From: Bacteroidales bacterium
Lineage (GTDB): Bacteria > Bacteroidota > Bacteroidia > Bacteroidales > UBA1715
Length of the DNA stretch: 45,552 bases
Assembly (NCBI GenBank): GCA_017618935.1
Contig: JAFZTG010000171.1
Coordinates: forward strand, 1-45,552
Reading direction: 5' to 3'
Part shown: piece after piece, positions 16,495-25,981 of the stretch
How the letters are laid out: the number at the start of each line of letters is the position of its first letter
How positions within the stretch are numbered: position 1 is the first letter of the stretch
Program-made: the position numbers and the translations under genes
The notes under the pieces: generated by a model
Told to the model about the DNA's origin: nothing
The model's database searches: none
The model's input: the letters and a program-made list of their open reading frames with translations, nothing else

Positions 16495-17724
16495 ATGATT
16501 ATGAAAAAATATCTTTTGTTTGCTCTTTTTGCTATTCTTTCATTAGGTTTTATAAGTTGTAATAAAGATAAGGATGTGCCAACCCCATTGTATTCAGTAG
16601 CTTTTGACTTACAAGGAAAGGGTACGCCCATTGATACCATCTACGATGTAGCAGAAGATTCTTTTCTTACAAACCAATGGGAACCAACTGACGAGCATTA
16701 TGTTTTTGAGGGTTGGTATAAAGATTCTGAAACAACCATTCCTTGGAATTTTGAAACAGACAAAGTGACTGAAAATACAACACTTTATGCAAAATGGACG
16801 GCTCAAAAACATTGTTGTATTGCCGTTTTTAGAACGCAACTTTCTGACGTAAAGATAAAAAATGACACTCTTGACTATTCTTCTCTTGTGACTCGTCCGG
16901 CAGATCCCGAAAGTGACGAGTACGTTTTTCAAGGATGGTATTCTGATAAAAGTTGTACGAAAGCGTGGGATTTTGAAAATGACCGTGTCACTCAAAAATA
17001 CAACTATCTTTATGCAAAATGGACTCCAAGATATTATTATTACGGAGCAGAACTATATTCTCAGGAAACTTTCAAATATGGTCGTTTTGAGGCAAAAATG
17101 AAGATGGCATACGCTCCGGGCTGCGTAAGTTCCATGTTCTTGTATTACAACAATTCAGATAAAGGAGGAAATTATATTTGGAATGAAATTGATATAGAAG
17201 TGCTTGGAAAAGACGTAAACGGATTTCAGTCCAATATCATTACAGGAAAAGCAGGTGCTCAAATTACGAGTGAAAAAATGCACAAAACGACCACGCCTCC
17301 TAACAGCGAGTATCATACGTATGTAATTGAATGGACTCCCGAGTACGTTTCATGGGCTGTTGACGGAGTAGAATTGCGTAGAACCGAGGCTGGCGCGACA
17401 AAACAACAAATTGAAGCGATGAATGGAGATGAAAAACAAAGTCTGCGTTTCAATTTGTGGATACCGAACACCAATTTGGATTGGGTAGGGGAGTTTAAGA
17501 GCAAGAATCTTCCAGTTATGCAATATATTGACTACGTAAAGGTGTATGAATACAATGCTGATACGCAAGATTTTACAGAACTCTGGACAGATGATTTCGA
17601 TTCTTACGACGCAACTCGTTGGAATAAGGGCGATTGGAAAATGGATCAATCGTGGGAAAAGAAAGACAATGTTACGGTAGAAGACGGAAATCTTGTTCTT
17701 CATTTAACAAAAGTAGAAAGATAA
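16495..17724 (+). CDS. GH16 glycoside hydrolase lipoprotein with InlB-type repeats
   Basis: 409 residues; a second ATG at 16501 (MKKYLL) is equally good as start. The lipoprotein signal ends at FISC. Two Listeria-Bacteroides (InlB_B) repeats follow, each ending in a tract such as FEGWYKDSETT...LYAKWT and FQGWYSDKSCT...LYAKWT. The C-terminal part is a GH16 jelly roll with YGRFEAKMKMA, the catalytic NEIDIEVLG (E-x-D-x-E) and YVIEWTPEYVSWAVDG. It would hydrolyse beta-1,3 or mixed-linked glucans, laminarin or similar, at the cell surface. No SusCD pair is next to it. Confidence 0.9.
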   Translation: MIMKKYLLFALFAILSLGFISCNKDKDVPTPLYSVAFDLQGKGTPIDTIYDVAEDSFLTNQWEPTDEHYVFEGWYKDSETTIPWNFETDKVTENTTLYAKWTAQKHCCIAVFRTQLSDVKIKNDTLDYSSLVTRPADPESDEYVFQGWYSDKSCTKAWDFENDRVTQKYNYLYAKWTPRYYYYGAELYSQETFKYGRFEAKMKMAYAPGCVSSMFLYYNNSDKGGNYIWNEIDIEVLGKDVNGFQSNIITGKAGAQITSEKMHKTTTPPNSEYHTYVIEWTPEYVSWAVDGVELRRTEAGATKQQIEAMNGDEKQSLRFNLWIPNTNLDWVGEFKSKNLPVMQYIDYVKVYEYNADTQDFTELWTDDFDSYDATRWNKGDWKMDQSWEKKDNVTVEDGNLVLHLTKVER

Positions 17725-17731
17725 TTCCCTT

Positions 17732-18631
17732 ATGGACTCCGAAGAGCAGCAGCGCGAGCAGAAAATCGTGAAAGTGACGTTGGTCGGCTTTGTCGCCAAT
17801 TTCTTTTTATCAATTGGGAAATTTGTCGCTGGAATTGTGGGCAATAGTGGTGCAATGATTGCCGATGCCGTCCATTCCATTTCCGACTTCGTGACAGATA
17901 TCATCGTGCTTTTTTTCGTGAAAATTTCGTCAAAACCCAAAGATGAGTGTCACGATTACGGGCATGGGAAATATGAAACGTTGGCGACGGTCATCATTGG
18001 CCTATTGCTTGCCCTGGTTGGCATAGAAATATTTATTTCGAGTGTAAAGACGATAGTTGCCTTTATTCGTGGAGAGCAAATTGCCCAGCCGGAACTTATC
18101 GCCTTGCTGGCTGCCGCAATTTCTATATTGGTGAAAGAAGGATTGTTTCAATATACGAAATGTGTGGGGAAAAGCGTCAACTCCTCGGTGGTGGTGGCGA
18201 ATGCGTGGCATCATCGTTCCGACGCGCTTTCGTCAATCGGAACATTGATAGGCATTGGAGGAGCATATTTTTTAGGCAAAAAATGGGCTGTTTTAGACCC
18301 CGTTGCCGCCATTTTTGTTTCCATTCTGATTTGCAAGGTGGCGTACGACTTATTTATCCCAGGAATACAAGAACTCTTGGAACGTTCGTTACCAAAGGAA
18401 ACCGAAGATGAGATACTGAAAATCGTTTGTCAAGATCCGTTGATTAGCAATCCACATAATCTAAAGACACGAAAAATAGGAGCAAATATCGCCATTGAAA
18501 TTCACGTAAGAATTCCCGCGGAAACTACCGTTGCCGTTGCGCACGACAAAACCGACGAAATAGAACGCAATCTTCGGAATGTGTACGGTGAAAAAACACA
18601 AGTGATCATTCACGTTGAACCGTGCAAATAG
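17732..18631 (+). CDS. Cation diffusion facilitator transporter
   Basis: 299 residues with about six membrane helices. The metal site pairs IADAVHSISDFVTD (HxxxD) with NAWHHRSDALSSIG (HxxxD), as in Zn/Fe/Mn exporters, and there is a cytoplasmic C-terminal domain with IAIEIHVRIPAETTVAVAH. It would export a divalent metal with proton antiport. It starts 7 bp after the GH16 stop, though the two jobs seem unrelated. Confidence 0.92.
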   Translation: MDSEEQQREQKIVKVTLVGFVANFFLSIGKFVAGIVGNSGAMIADAVHSISDFVTDIIVLFFVKISSKPKDECHDYGHGKYETLATVIIGLLLALVGIEIFISSVKTIVAFIRGEQIAQPELIALLAAAISILVKEGLFQYTKCVGKSVNSSVVVANAWHHRSDALSSIGTLIGIGGAYFLGKKWAVLDPVAAIFVSILICKVAYDLFIPGIQELLERSLPKETEDEILKIVCQDPLISNPHNLKTRKIGANIAIEIHVRIPAETTVAVAHDKTDEIERNLRNVYGEKTQVIIHVEPCK

Positions 18632-18654
18632 TTATTGAAAAGAAAAGGGTAAAA

Positions 18655-19170
18655 TCATTTTAGAGAACACGGCTCATTTTCTTTCCTACATATTTTTTTG
18701 CAATAAGGCACAATCGATTCGTTTTTCTCGATTTTGATTCCTGTGATCCCAGCTCGTGTGGCTGCTTCTATGTCGCGACTTCCGTCTCCTATGAGGAATG
18801 ATTTCTCCCTGTCGATGTCAAATTCTTTTATTGCCTTCTCAATCAGCAGTGTCCCCGGCTTACGACATTCACAAGGACCAGAAATTTCTGGATAATGCGG
18901 ACAATAATACACGGCTGCGATGTTGATTCCATGTTTTTTGAGTTCGTCGCACATATATGCGTGGAGTTTTTTTACATCATCGTCAGTATAAAGTCCTTTG
19001 GCAACACCTGCCTGGTTGGTAATCACAATGAAGATGAAACCCGCATCACGAAGCATTTTTAGCCCGTCAAAGAGTCCCTCGTTAAAATGGAAATCTTCAA
19101 TTTTGTATGTGTAATACAATGAACCATCGTTGATTACACCATCTCGGTCAAGAAAAATAGCTTTGGTCAT
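18655..19170 (-). CDS. gmhB: GmhB-type D,D-heptose bisphosphate phosphatase (HAD IIIA)
   Basis: 171 residues from the ATG at 19170, which overlaps the MBL gene's stop as ATGA. HAD motif I is FLDRDGVIND (D8, D10), motif II FIVITNQAGVAKG, and motif III is followed by LIGDGSRDIEAATRAGI. A zinc loop CPHYPEISGPCECRKP matches heptose-1,7-bisphosphate phosphatases and histidinol phosphatases. It makes heptose-1-phosphate for lipopolysaccharide core or a similar glycan. Histidinol phosphatase is the alternative, but no his genes are near. Confidence 0.85.
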   Translation of the reverse strand: MTKAIFLDRDGVINDGSLYYTYKIEDFHFNEGLFDGLKMLRDAGFIFIVITNQAGVAKGLYTDDDVKKLHAYMCDELKKHGINIAAVYYCPHYPEISGPCECRKPGTLLIEKAIKEFDIDREKSFLIGDGSRDIEAATRAGITGIKIEKNESIVPYCKKICRKENEPCSLK

Positions 19171-19946
19171 GAGCAATGAATTTGTAAGTTGTCATATGCA
19201 AGAAAAATATTTTGTGGTAACGTCTTGCTGGTCGTCTCATAGAAGCCGATACTATGACTGCAATGTGTAAGATATGCTTGTTTCGGCTTAACTTTTTGAA
19301 TGATTTCAATCGCTTGCGAAACGTTGAAATGAGAATAATGTTCTTCAAATCGCAATGCGTTAATGACAAGTATTTCCGTGCCTTCAAGCAGTTTCATCGT
19401 CGTTTCGGGAATGAACGACGCATCGGTGATGTAGGCAAACTGTCCGATTTTGTATCCGAAAATGGGCAAATCCATGTGTTTAACTCGCAATGGTTGAATG
19501 GTAATGCCTTTGTACGAAAATGCTTCTTCTGTGATTTCTTGAAGATTCATCATTGGAGAGCCGGGATATGGGTGTTCTTTGAAAACGTATGCGTATTCCC
19601 GTTTAATGGCTTCTACAACGCGTTGTTCTGCAAAGATCGGTAACGGTTCGAATTTCATAAAATTAAACGGTCGAATGTCGTCCAGACCTGCCAAATGGTC
19701 TTTGTGCTCGTGCGTAATGAAAATTGCGTCAAGCGAAGTTATGTTGTTCGTAAGCATTTGCTGACGGAAGTCGCAACCAGCGTCAATCACAAAATGCACG
19801 CCGTTCACGTCTAAAAAGAATGCTGTCCGCAATCTTTTGTCGCGCTTGTCTTGCGAGTGGCAAACGGCACAGTTGCAACCAATTACAGGAACTCCTTGTG
19901 AAGTGCCAGTCCCTAAAAATATGCCGTTAATTGTGTATCGTTCCAT
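19167..19946 (-). CDS. MBL-fold metallohydrolase, PhnP-like
   Basis: 259 residues. The metallo-beta-lactamase metal motif is FITHEHKDHLAGLDD, preceded by FLGTGTSQGVPVIGCNCAVC, the start typical of PhnP and related phosphodiesterases. A second cysteine pair near the N-terminus (CNCAVC) may hold a zinc. It probably hydrolyses a cyclic phosphate or nucleotide diester. It is flanked by overlaps on both sides, with PgpH upstream (TAATG) and GmhB downstream (ATGA). Confidence 0.88.
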   Translation of the reverse strand: MERYTINGIFLGTGTSQGVPVIGCNCAVCHSQDKRDKRLRTAFFLDVNGVHFVIDAGCDFRQQMLTNNITSLDAIFITHEHKDHLAGLDDIRPFNFMKFEPLPIFAEQRVVEAIKREYAYVFKEHPYPGSPMMNLQEITEEAFSYKGITIQPLRVKHMDLPIFGYKIGQFAYITDASFIPETTMKLLEGTEILVINALRFEEHYSHFNVSQAIEIIQKVKPKQAYLTHCSHSIGFYETTSKTLPQNIFLAYDNLQIHCS

Positions 19947-22021
19947 TATTTTTCTTCTTTTTCTGGATAGGGAACACGTGCGTGATACATATTTATCAGT
20001 TTTTCAACAAATACCCGTTTAACCTTGTCAAGGTCGCGAAGTGTGATGTCGGCAAATTCAAGTTGTTTGCTTTGAATTTGATGGTCGATGATTTTTTGTA
20101 CCAATTCTTCAACCAATTCTGGTGAAGAAAGATTTGCACTTCGTGAAGCAGCTTCAACACCATCGGCTAACATAATGACAGCCAATTCTTTATTTACAAC
20201 TTTCGACGTAGGATATTGGAACTTGCTTTCATCGACGGGCTGGCCAGGGTGCAATTTCTTGTATTTGTCAAGGAAAAATGCCGTTTTTGAGTTTCCGTGA
20301 TGACCATAAATGATTTCTTCCAACGAATAAGGCAATCCATTTTTTCGTGACAATTCACGACCGTAAATCACGTGATTAATAATGATTTCGGCACTTTTCT
20401 CAGGCTCCAGATTATCGTGAGGATTCTCTTTAAATGTCTGGTTTTCAACGAAAAATGCAGGATTTTTCAATTTTCCTATATCATGATACAATCCTCCTAT
20501 TCGTCCTAATAATTCGTTACCTCCAATTTCCCGTAAAGCAACTTCGGCAAAGTTGGCAACTTGCAATGAATGTTGGAACGTACCAGGTGCTTTCTCCGAA
20601 AGTTCTCTTAAAACTCCACGGCTCGTATCGGAAAGTTCAAACAATGTCAAATCCGAAGGGAATCGGAATATTTTTTCAAAGATGAAAATAAGAAGATACG
20701 TAGTGAGCAACAATACGCAACTTGCCAAAAACCAAAGCAATTGTTTCCAGTCAATGTCGGCTATGCCACCAAGTTTTACCAATGAAAGTCCAAAGTAAAT
20801 TATTGTGTATGATCCAAATGCAATAATTGCCGTCCAAAACAGGAAACTACGTTGGTAATGATTTCCCAAACTATACAAGGCAATCACGCCGACAGAAATC
20901 TGTAGGAATGTGAAGTCAAATGGGTTCGGTGCTATGAAGCCGATAATCAGCATTGTAACAATATGAACGAACAAGGCGACTCTTGCGTTGAGGAAATTTT
21001 TTATCAATATCGGCAATGCAACGTAAGGAATAAGATAAATGCTGATGTGGTTGAATTTGAGTGTTGCCGTTGCCAAGCCAATGAATAACACAACGACCGT
21101 TACAATGAAAAGGGAATATTTAAATTTGTGCAGTGCGTACGGGTCGGAATAGTGAATAAGGAGCAGAAGCACCAAAAAAGCCACCAAAATCAGGATAAAC
21201 TGACCACCGAGAATGGCGAGTTTTCCGTCAAAAGAAACATTTCCCGCCTCGTATTCTTTCTTGAGCGAATCAAGCACTTTCTTGTCTTTTTCGGTAACGA
21301 CAGAACCGCGGCTGATGATTCTCGTGCCTTCGCTCACAAAACCATATTTTTCGGAAACGGAAGCAAGCACTTGTGCTTTTTGTCGTGACGATAGTTCGTC
21401 GTTGTAAATCGTGTTGGGCACAAGCGATTGATAGATGATTTCCTTGAATTTAACTCGTTGTGTAGAATCGAAATGCGACGGAATTTTCATCATCAGGTCG
21501 CCGTGTGCTTCGGGAAGCGTGCGTACCGCTTTAAGCGAGATTCTTTGCGAAAGAGGTGCTCGTTCCACAATGAGCGTCTTGTATGGTTTTTGCACATCAA
21601 TAATGCCGTTTACATAAATTTCGGCAAGCAGTTTTTCAAATTCCTGCAAACCTTGTGATTGCATCAACGAATGAAAATCGCGGATGGAATCGGGGACGAA
21701 ATGAGGTAATTCTTGTGTGTAATGTACAAAAATGGAATCTGTTACGCGAGCATATATTGTTGAGTCATATTTGTAACACGGCGAAAACTTTTGCATCGCG
21801 CTGTCGCGTTGATTTTGAATTTCCTCCTCGGTTTTATCGATAGAAAAACTGAACGGAGCATACAAATCGTCGTGAAACCAGACTTTATTCTGCTGATATT
21901 CATATTCAAACTTCTTCTCGTTTGGCATTATCAGCATGATGAGAGCAACGCCGAATGAGAATAGTAACAGTGTGAATATGAGTACTTTCTTGTCCTTTAA
22001 CGTTGAAAAAAAATTCTTCAT
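19946..22021 (-). CDS. pgpH: 7TM-HD phosphohydrolase, PgpH-like
   Basis: 691 residues from the ATG at 22021; an upstream extension to 22069 is not needed. One N-terminal helix (VLIFTLLLFSFGVALIMLIM) leads to a long extracytoplasmic domain, then about six helices, then a cytoplasmic HD domain: FQHSLQVANFAEVALREIGG, GGLYHDIGKLKNPAFF, YGHHGNSKTAFFL and VIMLADGVEAASRS. This order is that of the c-di-AMP phosphodiesterase PgpH of Firmicutes and its Bacteroidota homologues. It would break down cyclic di-AMP. It heads the minus-strand operon with the MBL hydrolase and GmhB. Confidence 0.9.
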   Translation of the reverse strand: MKNFFSTLKDKKVLIFTLLLFSFGVALIMLIMPNEKKFEYEYQQNKVWFHDDLYAPFSFSIDKTEEEIQNQRDSAMQKFSPCYKYDSTIYARVTDSIFVHYTQELPHFVPDSIRDFHSLMQSQGLQEFEKLLAEIYVNGIIDVQKPYKTLIVERAPLSQRISLKAVRTLPEAHGDLMMKIPSHFDSTQRVKFKEIIYQSLVPNTIYNDELSSRQKAQVLASVSEKYGFVSEGTRIISRGSVVTEKDKKVLDSLKKEYEAGNVSFDGKLAILGGQFILILVAFLVLLLLIHYSDPYALHKFKYSLFIVTVVVLFIGLATATLKFNHISIYLIPYVALPILIKNFLNARVALFVHIVTMLIIGFIAPNPFDFTFLQISVGVIALYSLGNHYQRSFLFWTAIIAFGSYTIIYFGLSLVKLGGIADIDWKQLLWFLASCVLLLTTYLLIFIFEKIFRFPSDLTLFELSDTSRGVLRELSEKAPGTFQHSLQVANFAEVALREIGGNELLGRIGGLYHDIGKLKNPAFFVENQTFKENPHDNLEPEKSAEIIINHVIYGRELSRKNGLPYSLEEIIYGHHGNSKTAFFLDKYKKLHPGQPVDESKFQYPTSKVVNKELAVIMLADGVEAASRSANLSSPELVEELVQKIIDHQIQSKQLEFADITLRDLDKVKRVFVEKLINMYHARVPYPEKEEK

Positions 22022-22087
22022 TGAAAAATGTTTTAAAATTCGATAGTAAAAATATATATTTACGAGCAATTTTTAAGCATAAATGTG

Positions 22088-22759
22088 ATGACAAAATTAC
22101 GATTAGTTTTCAATGTTGAAGAAGAAACCTTGATTGATGACAAATTTTTCATTCAAAAAGGGATGTTGAACCATATAGCAATGGTGCTTTCAAACGTTCG
22201 AAATAGTGAAAACGATGTGGTTTTAATTACCGCCGGCGCAATCGCTTCGGGAATAGAACAAGCGGGATTGAAGAAATATCCCGTAGCATTGAGCGACAAA
22301 CAGGCCTTGGCGGCGATTGGTCAAGTGGAGTTGATAAAACGCTATCAGAATATATTCGACGAATATACGCAAATGATAGCCCAGGTGCTGTTGGCTCGCG
22401 ATATCATTAATAATCCGAAACAACAGTTCAATGCAAAAAATACGTTCAAAAAACTGCTTTCGTTGGGAATTATTCCTGTGATTAACGAAAACGACACGAT
22501 TTCTACGGCAGATATCGAAGTGGAAAATAATTATATGCTAACCGTTACGGTTGCCAACATTCTTTCGGCTCACGCTTTGGTGCAAATCAATAAGGATTTG
22601 TCGTTCAACGTGTTATGCAAAGGAGAGGAGTTCTCGTATTATTGCAAGGACAAGGATGTATTGTTCAAATTGTTGCGTGAATTACAAAAAACGAGTAAAG
22701 TGAAACGAGGATTTCAATATCCTTCGGTTTTCCCGCAAGAAATGAAGAAATACAAATAA
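22088..22759 (+). CDS. Degenerate ProB-like amino acid kinase homologue
   Basis: 223 residues from ATG 22088 (GTG 22085 is just before). It is clearly related to glutamate 5-kinase: ITAGAIASG (47-55), QALAAIGQ (72-79), AQVLLARDI and the very clear IIPVINENDTISTADI (128-143). But the catalytic parts are altered: the N-terminal lysine motif (V-V-K-x-G-S/T) reads LRLVFNVEEE; the GDNDxLS block that binds glutamate and metal reads ENNYMLTV (146-153); and the LLTDxxGLY nucleotide motif reads LVQINKDLSF. The rest of the kinase domain and the PUA domain are missing (about 223 instead of 360 residues). It is probably not a kinase. Followed after 1 bp by the aminotransferase-like gene. Confidence 0.8.
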   Translation: MTKLRLVFNVEEETLIDDKFFIQKGMLNHIAMVLSNVRNSENDVVLITAGAIASGIEQAGLKKYPVALSDKQALAAIGQVELIKRYQNIFDEYTQMIAQVLLARDIINNPKQQFNAKNTFKKLLSLGIIPVINENDTISTADIEVENNYMLTVTVANILSAHALVQINKDLSFNVLCKGEEFSYYCKDKDVLFKLLRELQKTSKVKRGFQYPSVFPQEMKKYK

Positions 22760-22760
22760 C

Positions 22761-23576
22761 ATGGCTGGATTTTGTATCTTAAATGGTGAAATTGAGAAAA
22801 TTAGCACCTTAAAAACGGCCCCTATTTTTGTGCTCAATGATGCCGAAAAGGAGGATATCCGTTTGTATGATACAAAACCGCTTTGCATGGGTTTACATTT
22901 TCAGAATCTGATTGCTCGTTTGCAACAAAAAAATGTAGCCATTCCCGAAAAGTTCACCAAAGAACGTATTGACCGATATGTGTCGCGTTTGCTGAATGTG
23001 AACAAGGTTTTTCGTGGGGGAGTGTGTACGTTGTTGGTTTTCTGGCAACAATTTCCCGAAGCGACGCAACCACAATTCTGCATTTTCATTGAGCCGTTGG
23101 ACCGAGCAAAATTCACATTCAATGAAGTGGGACTCAAATTGGGTTTCAAGGAAATCTATTCGGAGCGACAACCCTATATTCCCGTTTCTATTTTCTCGGC
23201 AAATGAAGAATATGCCCTGAATGTTGATGCCTTGTGCCGTATTGATAGGTTAGGACATTCTTACACGACCGACAAGGGTGACTTGCTTCTGATAAAAGAT
23301 ACGGTGATTCACGTGTGCGAAAATATGTTGCCGTTTACCACCTATTTTACGGAATATCTGAGTAGAAATAAGAAGTGGACAATCGTGAAACATTTGCGTT
23401 TCGTAGGAAAGGACATTTACGATAGTTCCGAAGTCTTGTTGTGTAGTTCGTTTGTGGGTTTGCAGTGGGTGAGTCACGTGTATTCGCCAATGTCGGTTAC
23501 CGATGCGCATGTGTACGGTTTTCGCTATGCGAAAGAATTGTTTTTCGAGATGGAACGGGCTATAGAACAGATGTAG
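22761..23576 (+). CDS. Class IV aminotransferase-like protein lacking PLP lysine
   Basis: 271 residues. The outline of a fold-type IV aminotransferase (BCAT/PabC) can be followed: the small N-terminal domain with LYDTKPLCMGLHFQNLIARLQ, RGGVCTLLVFW, then FVGKDIYDSSEVLLCSSFVGLQWVSHV, which matches the usual C-terminal block. The region that should carry the PLP lysine and the E-x-x-x-N-I-F motif (about 145-180) has no suitable lysine and reads IDRLGHSYTTDKGDLLLIKDT. I therefore expect no ordinary transamination. It is separated from the ProB-like gene by one base and ends at a terminator (23590-23619). Confidence 0.65.
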   Translation: MAGFCILNGEIEKISTLKTAPIFVLNDAEKEDIRLYDTKPLCMGLHFQNLIARLQQKNVAIPEKFTKERIDRYVSRLLNVNKVFRGGVCTLLVFWQQFPEATQPQFCIFIEPLDRAKFTFNEVGLKLGFKEIYSERQPYIPVSIFSANEEYALNVDALCRIDRLGHSYTTDKGDLLLIKDTVIHVCENMLPFTTYFTEYLSRNKKWTIVKHLRFVGKDIYDSSEVLLCSSFVGLQWVSHVYSPMSVTDAHVYGFRYAKELFFEMERAIEQM

Positions 23577-23589
23577 AAAAGTCAAAAAA

Positions 23590-23619
23590 AAGAATCTCCA
23601 CGTTTCCATAGAGATTCTT
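23590..23619. terminator. Bidirectional intrinsic terminator
   Basis: Stem AAGAATCTC (23590-23598) and GAGATTCTT (23611-23619) with a 12-base loop, an A-run before it and a T-rich stretch after it. It sits between convergent genes (aminotransferase-like and cysK) and can serve both. Confidence 0.75.
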
Positions 23620-23644
23620 CCTTTCAAAATAGTATAAACCGAAG

Positions 23645-24577
23645 TTATTCAGCGAATAACGGCGTACTCAAATATCTGTCACCTGTATCTGGCAAAAGAA
23701 CGACGATATTTTTCCCTTTGTTTTCGGCACGTTTTGCCAACTGTAATGCAGCAAAAACAGCGGCACCTGCAGAAATTCCGACAAGAACACCTTCTTTATG
23801 ACCTATTTCCTTTCCTGTGGCAAAAGCGTCCTCGTTGGAAACAGGAATGATTTCGTCATATACCTTGGTATCAAGCACATCGGGAACGAAACCAGCTCCA
23901 ATACCTTGAATTTTGTGAGGACCGGCAACGCCTGTAGAAAGCACTGCAGAACTAGCAGGCTCAACGGCTACAACTTTCACGTTAGGATTTTTTGATTTCA
24001 GATAAGAACCCACGCCCGTGATTGTTCCACCTGTTCCCACACCAGCAACGAAAATATCTACTTTTCCGTCGGTGTCTTCAAAAATTTCAGGACCAGTCGT
24101 ATTGAAATGAGCTTGTGGATTTGCAGGGTTTACGAATTGTCCAGGAATGAAACTGTTAGGAATTGAATCAGCCAACTCTTGTGCCTTTGCAATGGCACCT
24201 TTCATACCTTTTGCTCCGTCCGACAAAACCAATTCTGCTCCGTATGCCTTCATAAGCTGACGACGTTCCACACTCATGGTTTCTGGCATCACTATGATAA
24301 TTCTATATCCACGGGCAGCTGCCACGCTTGCCAAACCAATACCCGTGTTACCACTGGTAGGTTCAATGATGACAGAATCTTTTTTAAGTTTTCCATTCTT
24401 TTCCGCATCGTCAATCATTGCTTTTGCAATACGGTCTTTCACACTTCCCGCAGGATTGAAATATTCCAATTTCGCATAAATGTTTGCGAGCGTCTTATGC
24501 TCTTCTTCAATGTGTGTAAGTTCCAACAATGGAGTATGTCCGATTAGTTGATCTGCTGTTTTAAATATTTTTGCCAT
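23645..24577 (-). CDS. cysK: Cysteine synthase A
   Basis: 310 residues, usual length. It makes cysteine from O-acetylserine and sulfide. The PLP lysine is K47 in [11 protein letters not shown]; the substrate loop is [12 protein letters not shown]; the phosphate loop is [11 protein letters not shown]; and [10 protein letters not shown] lies near the end. It is 41 bp downstream of metY on the same strand, forming a sulfur-assimilation operon. Confidence 0.97.
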   Translation of the reverse strand: MAKIFKTADQLIGHTPLLELTHIEEEHKTLANIYAKLEYFNPAGSVKDRIAKAMIDDAEKNGKLKKDSVIIEPTSGNTGIGLASVAAARGYRIIIVMPETMSVERRQLMKAYGAELVLSDGAKGMKGAIAKAQELADSIPNSFIPGQFVNPANPQAHFNTTGPEIFEDTDGKVDIFVAGVGTGGTITGVGSYLKSKNPNVKVVAVEPASSAVLSTGVAGPHKIQGIGAGFVPDVLDTKVYDEIIPVSNEDAFATGKEIGHKEGVLVGISAGAAVFAALQLAKRAENKGKNIVVLLPDTGDRYLSTPLFAE

Positions 24578-24618
24578 AACTATATGATTTTGAATATTTT
24601 ACATTTATTTAATTTAAA

Positions 24619-25908
24619 TTATTTTACCGCATTGAATCCACCGTCTAAGTCGGCAATAATGTCATCGATATGTTCCGTACCGATTGAAAGACGGATTGTT
24701 CCCGGTGTAATACCTTGGTCGGCAAGTTCTTCAGCCGTTAACTGCGAATGAGTCGTTGTTGCCGGATGGATTACCAAAGATTTCACATCGGCTACATTAG
24801 CCAACAAACTGAATATCTGAAGATTGTCGATAAATTTCCAAGCAGCTTCCTGTCCGCCTTCAATTTCAAAAGTGAAAATACTTGCTCCACCATTCGGGAA
24901 ATATTTTTCATACAAACTATGATTTGGATGATTAGGAAGGGAAGGGTGGTTAACTTTCTTAACAAGTGGATGACTATTCAAGTATGCAACAACTTTCTTC
25001 GTGTTTTCAACGTGTCGGTCCAAACGAAGTGAAAGAGTTTCAACACCTTGTAAAAGTAAAAATGCGTTGAATGGGCTGATAGCGGCACCTTGGTCGCGAA
25101 GCAAAATCGCTCTAATGTAGGTTACAAACGCAGCTGGACCAACAGCGTCGGCAAATGAAATGCCGTGGTAACTTGGATTTGCATCGGCTATAGGAGCAAA
25201 TTTGCCTGCTTTTTTCCAATCGAATTTTCCACTATCGACAATGATACCGCCAAGAGTAGTTCCGTGACCGCCCAAGAATTTCGTTGCCGAGTGAACGACG
25301 ATATCTGCTCCGTGTTCGATAGGACGAATAAGGTACGGCGTTCCGAACGTGTTGTCAATTACCAGCGGAATATTGTTTTTGTGAGCAATTGCCGCAATGG
25401 CGTCAATATCGGGAATATCGCTATTCGGGTTTCCAAGAGTTTCAAGATAAATAGCTTTTGTGTTTGGTTTGATTGCATTTTCAACTTCACTCAAGTTGTG
25501 AGCATCAACAAATGTCGTATCAACACCGAATTGACGCAACGTGTGTCCCAACAAGTTAAACGTACCGCCATAAATTGTTTTCTGAGCCACAATGTTGTCA
25601 CCACTTTGAGCCAACGCCTCAATAGTATATGTAATTGCAGCCGCACCCGAAGCGAGAGCCAATGCCGCAACGCCACCTTCAAGAGCCGCAACACGACGTT
25701 CTAAAACATCTTGTGTAGAGTTTGTTAAACGACCATAAATATTTCCCGCATCAGCCAAGCCAAATCGATCTGCTTCGTGGTTTGAATTATGAAATACATA
25801 CGACGTTGTCTGATAAATTGGAACTGCACGAGAATCCGAAGTAGGATCTGCTTGTTCTTGACCAACATGTAACTGTAATGTTTCAAATTTTAATTGTCTC
25901 TGTGCCAT
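24619..25908 (-). CDS. metY: O-acetylhomoserine sulfhydrylase (MetY type)
   Basis: 429 residues of the Cys/Met metabolism PLP family. K210 in VVHSATKFLGGHG is the PLP lysine. The length and motifs (QTTSYVFHNSNHEADRFGL, YGRLTNSTQDVLERR, IYLETLGNPNSDIPD, RLSIGTEHIDDIIADL) fit the long O-acetylhomoserine aminocarboxypropyltransferases, which make homocysteine from sulfide. First gene of the metY-cysK operon with a clear -7 box (25959-25966) and an operator-like palindrome. Confidence 0.93.
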   Translation of the reverse strand: MAQRQLKFETLQLHVGQEQADPTSDSRAVPIYQTTSYVFHNSNHEADRFGLADAGNIYGRLTNSTQDVLERRVAALEGGVAALALASGAAAITYTIEALAQSGDNIVAQKTIYGGTFNLLGHTLRQFGVDTTFVDAHNLSEVENAIKPNTKAIYLETLGNPNSDIPDIDAIAAIAHKNNIPLVIDNTFGTPYLIRPIEHGADIVVHSATKFLGGHGTTLGGIIVDSGKFDWKKAGKFAPIADANPSYHGISFADAVGPAAFVTYIRAILLRDQGAAISPFNAFLLLQGVETLSLRLDRHVENTKKVVAYLNSHPLVKKVNHPSLPNHPNHSLYEKYFPNGGASIFTFEIEGGQEAAWKFIDNLQIFSLLANVADVKSLVIHPATTTHSQLTAEELADQGITPGTIRLSIGTEHIDDIIADLDGGFNAVK

Positions 25909-25958
25909 AATAACCTCCGTTTTTACTATTTTGTACTGTTTCTAATAATTTGACAATG

Positions 25959-25966
25959 CAAAGATA
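25959..25966 (-). promoter_or_regulatory. metY-cysK promoter -7 element
   Basis: TATCTTTG on the minus strand, perfect for the Bacteroidota -7 box. Transcription would start near 25952, leaving a leader of about 45 bases. Confidence 0.65.
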
Positions 25967-25981
25967 TAAAATAAAACATAT

